Part shown: piece after piece, positions 58,116 through 64,000 of the stretch | How the letters are laid out: each line of letters opens with the position of its first letter | Position numbering within the stretch: the first letter of the stretch is position 1 | NCBI RefSeq assembly: GCF_042159835.1 | Contig: NZ_JBBVGT010000001.1 | Span: 1-64,000 of the forward strand | Length of the DNA stretch: 64,000 bases | Origin: Albibacterium profundi | Lineage (GTDB): Bacteria; Bacteroidota; Bacteroidia; Sphingobacteriales; Sphingobacteriaceae | Direction of reading: 5' to 3' | Notes under the pieces: model-generated | Told to the model about the DNA's origin: nothing | The model's database searches: none | What the model saw: only the letters and a program-made list of their open reading frames with translations | Position numbers and translations under genes: made by a program

Positions 58116-59057
58116 TTAGGCTTCAACCTTCATCAACCGAAACTTCAGCATATACACCGCTGCCAACGGCAGCGTACTAATCAAGAAAATCGCCAGCCAG
58201 TGCATACCAGAACCTACAATAAAACAAATAATCAAAGCTTGCACAACAGCATAGATAGTTGACACTACCAAATGAGGCACCTTTTGTTCATTCGCTAATA
58301 TCTGATAGAAATGCAGTCTATGTGCATCAAAGATGTTTTGACGAAGTGCTAGTCTATGTATTATTGTAAAGATTGAATCTATACCATATACTGTCAAGAA
58401 GAGAATATAAATCGGATTACCTGAATCAAGTATCAAACGTAATAGAAGAAACATAATCCAGAAAGCCATCGTTACGCTACCTACATCACCTGCAAAGCAT
58501 TTTGCTTTTTTGCGGAAGTTGAAGAATAGGAATACCACACACGATATCATCGGTAACCAAATCAAGTCACGCTCTACGAAGTTAAACACATTGATATTAA
58601 CATATTGTAAGCCTCCAAGAACAACCAAGCTATACAGGCCTGTAATACCGTTAATGCCATCCATAAAGTTATAAGCATTGATGATGCCGATAACCAAGAT
58701 ATAAAGCGCTAGTATCCCCCACCACGGCATAATGATAAATACAGGCAAAAACCAGAACATCATGGTAACTGCTGCCAAATGAAATAATATCCGAATCTTA
58801 CTTGACAGTGTGATACGGTCATCGAGAAATGAGATAATACCGATCACCGCTGCGCCTGCAACTGGCAGAAGGTAATTCGGATGCATGATTCCTGCAATAA
58901 TGATAGCAACCAGGAATATAATACCGCCTCCTCGAATAGTCAATGCTGTATGGGAACTCCGTTCGTTAGGTTTATCGATAATATTGAATTTGTCCGCTAT
59001 TTTGAAATAGACGAACATGAGGATGAAAAGTAAGGCAGTAAGTACAGCGTAGATCAT
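58116..59057 (-). CDS. WecA/WbpL-like undecaprenyl-phosphate sugar-phosphate transferase
   Basis: A 313-residue inner-membrane protein with about ten hydrophobic helices. Family blocks are NERSSHTALTIRGGGIIF, ISFLDDRITLSSKIRIL (Asp-Asp metal site), NAYNFMDGINGITGLYSLVV and KAKCFAGDVGSVTMAFW, with the final IHRLALRQNIFDAHRLHFYQ. It starts O-antigen-like glycan synthesis by linking a sugar phosphate to undecaprenyl phosphate. The preceding WbpV-like gene is the usual companion in O-antigen loci. Confidence 0.9.
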   Translation of the reverse strand: MIYAVLTALLFILMFVYFKIADKFNIIDKPNERSSHTALTIRGGGIIFLVAIIIAGIMHPNYLLPVAGAAVIGIISFLDDRITLSSKIRILFHLAAVTMMFWFLPVFIIMPWWGILALYILVIGIINAYNFMDGINGITGLYSLVVLGGLQYVNINVFNFVERDLIWLPMISCVVFLFFNFRKKAKCFAGDVGSVTMAFWIMFLLLRLILDSGNPIYILFLTVYGIDSIFTIIHRLALRQNIFDAHRLHFYQILANEQKVPHLVVSTIYAVVQALIICFIVGSGMHWLAIFLISTLPLAAVYMLKFRLMKVEA

Positions 59058-59074
59058 AACACCAAATCGTAATT

Positions 59075-59983
59075 TTAAACAATTTCTTTAATTTTACCTA
59101 AAACTTTGCTGGGATTCCACCCAAGACTGTTTCTAATCTTGTCATCGTTAAACGTTAACGTGGAAGTTATCTTATCAATCTTATCGGAATTCACAGGTGC
59201 TTTAGATCCTAATAAATCTCCTATTCCACCCAAAATCTTGGCTAAAAACATCGGAATTGTTATTGGATTAGATTTATTAAGTGATTTAGATATTTCTTTT
59301 TCTAGCTCTCCGAACGAAGGATTATATCCGTCCGTTATATTATAAGTACCTCCCACTTCCGCTAGCTTTGGAACTATATCTGCTATATCTGCAGCCCAAA
59401 TGATACTCTTTTTAGCGTCCGCTTTACCGATACTTAAATATTTCCCCGTTTTAATTCCATTAATCATGGCACCGAGGTTTCCAGGCGGGTTTGGTCCCGC
59501 AACTAAAGGTAAACGTAAAACACCCAAAACGATATCATTTTTATTTGCCCATTCAGCAAGATATTGCTCTGCCATAATCTTACTTTTAGCATATGGGGTA
59601 TCTCCATTTAATGGATGGTCTTCAATTATATTTTCGCCTTTATCAAGACCATATACAGCGACAGTGCTGATAAAAATCAAACTCGATGGCTTATGTGGCA
59701 AATTATCAATATACTTTGTAACGTTTACAGTTCCTTGGTAATTGACATCATAAAATAATTGCTTCTCTTTATCTGTTCTAGGAACAGAGTGAGCTTTACC
59801 AGCAGCATGAATAACCATATCCGGTTGGAAATCGATATCAATTTTGATTGGTTTACAAATGTCGACGAGTTCATTTGAGTAATCCTGAAAATCTTTTACT
59901 AAATACTCTTCTTGAAGAGCACTACGCAGAATGGTGCCAAGGAACCCCGTACTTCCTGTAAATAATATTTTACTTTTCTCCAT
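59075..59983 (-). CDS. NAD-dependent epimerase/reductase (WbpV-like)
   Basis: 302 residues of the SDR extended family. The nucleotide site is FTGSTGFLGTIL, the active-site block ISTVAVYGL with the catalytic YAKSK (Tyr/Lys), and RLPLVAGPNPPGN. Sequence and neighbours fit UDP-sugar reductases/epimerases of the WbpV type in LPS clusters that prepare N-acetylated deoxy sugars. The gene overlaps the glycosyltransferase gene by 14 bases. Confidence 0.85.
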   Translation of the reverse strand: MEKSKILFTGSTGFLGTILRSALQEEYLVKDFQDYSNELVDICKPIKIDIDFQPDMVIHAAGKAHSVPRTDKEKQLFYDVNYQGTVNVTKYIDNLPHKPSSLIFISTVAVYGLDKGENIIEDHPLNGDTPYAKSKIMAEQYLAEWANKNDIVLGVLRLPLVAGPNPPGNLGAMINGIKTGKYLSIGKADAKKSIIWAADIADIVPKLAEVGGTYNITDGYNPSFGELEKEISKSLNKSNPITIPMFLAKILGGIGDLLGSKAPVNSDKIDKITSTLTFNDDKIRNSLGWNPSKVLGKIKEIV

Positions 59984-61169
59984 GAACCTTTTCTAATATC
60001 TTCAACATCTTATTCGCTAAATAATCCTTGTCAAAATACTGTTTAGCAATGGTTAGGCTTTTTTTACCCATCATATTTGTTTTGTCAGGATTATCTTTCA
60101 TTTCAATTAGAGCATTCGCCAATTGCTCTGGATCATTCGGATCTAGGGTCAAACCAATTTCGTGCTCGGTTAAAAAGTCTTTCATCCATCCCTGAGTATT
60201 TTGAATTACTGGAACACCTGCAGCAAGGGATTCAAAAAACTTGTTCGGCGAAGAAGTGTCCAATACAGGAGTACCTTTTAATGGCACTAACGATACAAAT
60301 GCGTTTTGTACATAGCCTACTAAATCACTCTTTGGCATAAGTCCTAACCTGATGAAGTTGTCCACTCCTTCCTTAACTGCTAACGCCTCTAACTCTTCGC
60401 GTTGTTGGCCTTCGCCAATCAAAAGAATTTTTATATCATCTCTATTTGACCGCTTTAATACTTTGGCTGTTTCATATAACCAATAGGAGTTATTAACCAT
60501 TCCAATATTGCCGGTATATATTGCATAACTCTTAGAAGAAACAAATTCAGAATCGAAAGGAACAGGTGTAGAGAAAAGTTCGATGTTAGCGGCGTTGGTA
60601 ACATCATCAACGTTCTTAAATCCGAATCTCTTTTTAATATTTTGCGTCATTCCCGGAGACAAGGTAACAATGTATGAAGAAGCTTTATAACATATCTTTT
60701 CAAACCAGTATGCTACTTTCTTCATTAGGGAATTATTGATAATTCCAAGTTCGATAGCACCCTCTGGCCACAAGTCCCTAGTTTCAAAGACAAGTTTTCT
60801 GCCCCTAATATATCTAGCAATCAGCCCTGGTAATCCAATGGTTATCGGACCGGATGAAGCGATTACAATATCCGCCTTTAATGTTAACGCATAATAGGAC
60901 GAAAGAAAGCTGTATTGAAGAAAAGACCATATACGCTTCATGAATGACTGCTTATTATCAATTGTGACGTTAATAACCTTTACATGTATTCCTTCAAAAT
61001 ATTGATCTTCAATTAGCTTTTCCGCTTTCAGGTCAGACTTACTGTAAACACTCGAGACTACAGTCACTTCATGACCTTGTTCGACCCATTCTTTAGCAAA
61101 CTCATAAACACGGGTACCCCATGAGCCTTTGGGCGTAGAAAAGTATTGATAAAAGTAAACTATCTTCAT
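59970..61169 (-). CDS. Glycosyltransferase family 4 (WbuB-like)
   Basis: 399 residues, GT-B fold. The N-terminus MKIVYFYQYFSTPKGSWGTR and WVEQGHEVTVVSSVYS are typical of WbuB-like enzymes, and the donor domain has YAIYTGNIGMVNNSYWLYE, FIRLGLMPKSDLVGYVQNA and SSPNKFFESLAAGVPVI. The gene's ATG overlaps the preceding stop by one base (TAATG). It is part of the O-antigen/exopolysaccharide cluster. Confidence 0.87.
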   Translation of the reverse strand: MKIVYFYQYFSTPKGSWGTRVYEFAKEWVEQGHEVTVVSSVYSKSDLKAEKLIEDQYFEGIHVKVINVTIDNKQSFMKRIWSFLQYSFLSSYYALTLKADIVIASSGPITIGLPGLIARYIRGRKLVFETRDLWPEGAIELGIINNSLMKKVAYWFEKICYKASSYIVTLSPGMTQNIKKRFGFKNVDDVTNAANIELFSTPVPFDSEFVSSKSYAIYTGNIGMVNNSYWLYETAKVLKRSNRDDIKILLIGEGQQREELEALAVKEGVDNFIRLGLMPKSDLVGYVQNAFVSLVPLKGTPVLDTSSPNKFFESLAAGVPVIQNTQGWMKDFLTEHEIGLTLDPNDPEQLANALIEMKDNPDKTNMMGKKSLTIAKQYFDKDYLANKMLKILEKVHGEK

Positions 61170-62749
61170 TATCTATTAAAATCGATTTTCGTGTTCAATT
61201 CATTTACAAAATTTATTACCAGAACTTTGCCTTTTCTCGTTTTATTAAAGCCCTCTGCAAAATCATAAGATTCTATAGATGATTTAATTAAGTTGCTAAA
61301 TGAAATAGTGCCAATATCTCCTAGTATATATCTGCTATCGTTAACTTTTTCTATTTCAATATCAGGGTGGAGATGAAAATTTGCTTTGGAGGACACTCTT
61401 GAACTGATTACATCCTTTATTTCAATCAGATCTTCTTGAAAAGAAAAAGTTCTAGTATGTATCGCATTAAACTTTTGCTTATACCCATCATGACTGGCTA
61501 CAATGCTATTTTCATCTTCGGATATAATTCTTGTCTCCGCACGGCTTCCGACTCGAAAACCACCATATACTTCCGATTGATCTGTGCCATCAACTACAAC
61601 CGTATTATGAGATTTGGTTGAACGTTCTGTTTGTCGAATTGCATTTGCCTCATATGTAGAAGTTCCAGCTTCTACCAACAGAGGTTTACCGTCCGAATAT
61701 AGAATAAACGATAACGCATCGGCGTGAGCATGTCCCGGTTGATAACTTGGGCCTATTTGTGCACAATCGATTTTACATTCGTAAATTGAAGTAACATAAC
61801 TTCGGTAACCAGAAGAGTTTAAAGGACGATTATCAGACCTAATACCAAGCTTATTAGCATAGTTCAACAACCACTCAGTTGAATAGGCGATTTCTACAGC
61901 ACTGTCATTGAAGTGGGGGATATCCCCATTTTTAAAAGTCATTTGATTTAGCCATTTAACCATCAAAGCTGCCTTATGATTTAAGAAATGCTGAAAATAT
62001 TCCTCTTTTTTCTCCCATTTTGAATACCAATCGATCAGCTCAAGTAGACGAAAAAGAATTATCTGATGATACATAGGGCTTAGTTCAAAATGACCACCAT
62101 CAGGAAGTATCTGTTCATTTAGCTGATGGGTCAGAACATCTTTTCCTTTTTTCAACCAATTATTGTTTGAAAAAAAAGCACCTCCCATGGTTAGAGCAAA
62201 TGCATTTTCAAGCAGATGATTGCCTAATAGATGATTTTCCATTCGCCTCGACAGGAAATCTAATTCGCCGTGAAGACTTGATAGAACCTTAGCATCAGTT
62301 AATTGATATTTACTAAATAATCTAATGATATTTATTGATCGTAATGAAACTGGATAGGGTTCTAATAAAAGACTTCCATCTTGTAGAGATGCATGTAATG
62401 AATTAATTAGCGATAAACTCTTACGGACAGAAATGCCAGTTTGAAAAATATAATTTAAATATTGTAGATTATAATTCCACAATTTCCCATATTCCTGAAA
62501 GTCCCAATCAATTCCATGATTGAATTCCTTCGATAAATTGAGAAAAGTAAAACTATTACCATCATGAAGCGCTGAATAAACAGGGGGAACTTCATTAAAC
62601 TTCAGGGGACTTATCAGGTCAGGGTCATAGTTTGTTGAATATTCCCCTAACTTTTGTGGACGCTGCAAACGATAGAACACCTGATACTTGATTTGAACAG
62701 GTTTGAGGTGTTTTATCGTTGAATATAAAAGCTTTAGCTTCCCAAGCAT
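61169..62749 (-). CDS. Heparinase II/III-like protein in a polysaccharide cluster
   Basis: 526 residues: an N-terminal (alpha/alpha) toroid (about 60-320, WNYNLQYLNYIFQTGIS, LGNHLLENAFALTMGGAFF, ELSPMYHQIILFRLLELIDW) and a C-terminal beta-sandwich (SYQPGHAHADALSFILYSDG, EAGTSTYEANAIRQTERSTK, HNTVVVDGTDQS). His/Tyr residues typical of the lyase active site are present. In O-antigen and exopolysaccharide loci such proteins accompany WecB and WbuB and are thought to process glycan chains. A secretion signal is absent. Confidence 0.85.
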   Translation of the reverse strand: MLGKLKLLYSTIKHLKPVQIKYQVFYRLQRPQKLGEYSTNYDPDLISPLKFNEVPPVYSALHDGNSFTFLNLSKEFNHGIDWDFQEYGKLWNYNLQYLNYIFQTGISVRKSLSLINSLHASLQDGSLLLEPYPVSLRSINIIRLFSKYQLTDAKVLSSLHGELDFLSRRMENHLLGNHLLENAFALTMGGAFFSNNNWLKKGKDVLTHQLNEQILPDGGHFELSPMYHQIILFRLLELIDWYSKWEKKEEYFQHFLNHKAALMVKWLNQMTFKNGDIPHFNDSAVEIAYSTEWLLNYANKLGIRSDNRPLNSSGYRSYVTSIYECKIDCAQIGPSYQPGHAHADALSFILYSDGKPLLVEAGTSTYEANAIRQTERSTKSHNTVVVDGTDQSEVYGGFRVGSRAETRIISEDENSIVASHDGYKQKFNAIHTRTFSFQEDLIEIKDVISSRVSSKANFHLHPDIEIEKVNDSRYILGDIGTISFSNLIKSSIESYDFAEGFNKTRKGKVLVINFVNELNTKIDFNR

Positions 62750-62752
62750 TTT

Positions 62753-63844
62753 TTAATTTTGCAACTTTAATAACTCTTCAACTATTCTTTCTGCTGTCTT
62801 CCCATCCCATAATGGAATTTCGCTGCCTGTTTTCCAATCATCAGCAAATAACTTTTCCATAGCAGGTTTGATTGCTTTAGGGTTTGTGCCTAACAATTTA
62901 TTTGTTCCCAACGTCATGGTTTCAGGACGCTCAGTGTTATCACGTAATGTCATACAAGGTACACCCATCACTGTCGTTTCTTCAGTAATACCACCCGAAT
63001 CTGTGACAACAGCCTTTGCTCGTTCTACAAGATAGTTAAATTCTAGGTATCCTAAAGGCTCAACCATATGCAAACGAGGATGAGAGACACCAAGATTTGA
63101 AAGAATCTTGGCTGTTCGAGGATGAACAGGGAACACCAATGGAAGTCCGTTTGAGTTGTCAATAATCTCATCCATCAGCTCCTTTAGCTTTTCTTCTTCA
63201 TCAACGTTAGCAGGACGGTGCAAGGTCATTACAAAATATTCCTTTTCTTTCAAACCCAGTTCATCCCAAATAGCTGGTTTCTGAAAGCGTGGTCTTTGTT
63301 TCAATAGGGTATCGATCATGGTATTACCAACAAAGAAGATACGCTCATCTTCCACACCTGAATCTTTCAGGTTCTTATTGGCAATATCAGAAGTAGTAAA
63401 GAAATAGTTTGTTATACTATCCGTTACAAGACGATTAATCTCTTCTGGCATGGTCCAGTCACCCGACCGGATTCCCGCTTCAATGTGAGCCACTTTAACA
63501 TGTTGTTTTTGCGCCGTAATTGCACAGGCCATCGTCGAAGTAACATCTCCAACTACTAATACCAAATCTGTGGGGTTCTCTTGTAATTCTTTTTCGAATC
63601 GAATCATGATAGCAGCAGTTTGTTCCGCTTGAGAGCCGCCACCAGCTTCAAGATTTGCATGAGGTTCAGGTATTTCCAATTGTTCAAAAAAATCTCCTGA
63701 CATTTTCTTGTCGTAATGTTGTCCGGTGTGGATTAAACGAAAATCAATATTATTACCAGACTCCTTTGACTTTTGAATAGCATGAATAATCGGTGCGATT
63801 TTCATAAAGTTTGGCCGTGCTCCGGCAATGATCGTTACTAACAT
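62753..63844 (-). CDS. wecB: UDP-N-acetylglucosamine 2-epimerase (non-hydrolysing)
   Basis: 363 residues, standard length. MLVTIIAGARPNFMKIAPII, HIEAGIRSGDWTMPEEINR, FFVGNTMIDTLLKQRPRF and ERAKAVVTDSGGITEETTVM are signature blocks. It converts UDP-GlcNAc to UDP-ManNAc for surface polysaccharide or for further conversion. The symbol is by family. The gene is followed after three bases by the heparinase-like gene. Confidence 0.92.
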   Translation of the reverse strand: MLVTIIAGARPNFMKIAPIIHAIQKSKESGNNIDFRLIHTGQHYDKKMSGDFFEQLEIPEPHANLEAGGGSQAEQTAAIMIRFEKELQENPTDLVLVVGDVTSTMACAITAQKQHVKVAHIEAGIRSGDWTMPEEINRLVTDSITNYFFTTSDIANKNLKDSGVEDERIFFVGNTMIDTLLKQRPRFQKPAIWDELGLKEKEYFVMTLHRPANVDEEEKLKELMDEIIDNSNGLPLVFPVHPRTAKILSNLGVSHPRLHMVEPLGYLEFNYLVERAKAVVTDSGGITEETTVMGVPCMTLRDNTERPETMTLGTNKLLGTNPKAIKPAMEKLFADDWKTGSEIPLWDGKTAERIVEELLKLQN

Positions 63845-63863
63845 TCTTTTTATATTAAATTTA

Positions 63864-64000
63864 TTAAATTGAAATCCAAGATCCGTTCTTCACACTTTCC
63901 ACGGCAGCGAAGCTTGCCAATGTAGTATTTGCTATTTCATCGAAAGGAATTATCGCTTTTCCTCCGGATTTAATTTGAGATATAAGTTTTTCGAACTGAG
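63864..64000 (-). CDS. Gfo/Idh/MocA-type oxidoreductase, C-terminal end only
   Basis: The minus strand from the window edge encodes QFEKLISQIKSGGKAIIPFD, EIANTTLASFAAVESVKNGS and WISI with a stop at 63864-63866. The 'IKSGGxxxIPFDEIxxxTxASFAAVESxxxG' end is typical of Gfo/Idh/MocA oxidoreductases, some fused to a dehydrogenase domain, found beside heparinase-like genes in polysaccharide loci. The rest of the gene lies outside the window. Confidence 0.7.
   Translation of the reverse strand, partial: QFEKLISQIKSGGKAIIPFDEIANTTLASFAAVESVKNGSWISI

Overview
The window looks like a chromosomal segment of a Bacteroidota bacterium, most likely a member of the Sphingobacteriaceae. The evidence is a SusC/SusD pair, many short-signal lipoproteins, TonB-dependent receptors, DUF6266 proteins, Bacteroidota-type -7 promoter elements (TAnnTTTG) and moderately AT-rich DNA. 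This placement comes from gene content, not from a marker gene. No tRNA, rRNA or CRISPR array was seen.

Layout. The left edge (1-140) carries the end of an IS3-family element, followed by a secreted nuclease gene and an apparently orphan TPP riboswitch with its own terminator. Positions 1691-7095 form a minus-strand metal locus: a Cys/Met-containing membrane-anchored protein, a His/Met-rich lipoprotein, a TonB receptor with a CxxxM...HxM copper signature, an MbnP-family lipoprotein and a di-heme MauG/MbnH-like cytochrome. Positions 7242-12834 are a cobalamin-uptake operon under a cobalamin riboswitch (BtuB-type receptor, BtuG-like beta-propeller, a second surface lipoprotein and a second propeller). 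From 13 to 27 kb there is a mosaic: a wrecked higBA pair, a sulfatase, an acyl-ACP thioesterase, a partly deleted duplicate of an L,D-transpeptidase/DUF6157 pair, a TrkH/TrkA fragment, an arsenic pair (arsC-type phosphatase + ACR3) without a visible arsR, a TMEM175 channel, a GH130-like lipoprotein, a GH76/LamG mannan-type pair, and toxin-antitoxin debris.

Positions 27389-45975 are a 14-gene minus-strand catabolic operon: LacI regulator, mannitol dehydrogenase-family enzyme, secreted M20 amidohydrolase, surface Fn3 lipoprotein, SusC, SusD, metallo-beta-lactamase-fold lipoprotein, glycerophosphodiesterase, Na+/solute symporter, two proteins of unknown function, calcineurin-like phosphoesterase, FAD oxidoreductase and PfkB fructokinase. 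It has no recognisable glycoside hydrolase. The combination suggests uptake of a phosphodiester- or amide-linked polyol conjugate whose mannitol-like part is oxidised to fructose and phosphorylated. Two LacI-type operators lie upstream.

Positions 46.5-48.0 kb are a junkyard of gene pieces (ferritin-like, DegT aminotransferase, unknown) next to an intact SecB-like chaperone gene. Positions 48.0-52.4 kb hold a compact cassette of two DUF6266 proteins, an HTH protein, a holin-like membrane protein overlapping a CHAP-type hydrolase, a C-tail-anchored lipoprotein and a 65-residue protein, with a G-rich repeat and a nested stem-loop inside. It is followed by SOS-type genes (SRAP peptidase, UmuC, and a UmuD homologue lacking its catalytic dyad). 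Positions 56.4-64.0 kb are a surface-polysaccharide cluster (nucleotidyltransferase, two glycosyltransferases, WecA-like initiating transferase, epimerase/reductase, heparinase-fold protein, UDP-GlcNAc 2-epimerase, end of an oxidoreductase) that continues past the window edge.
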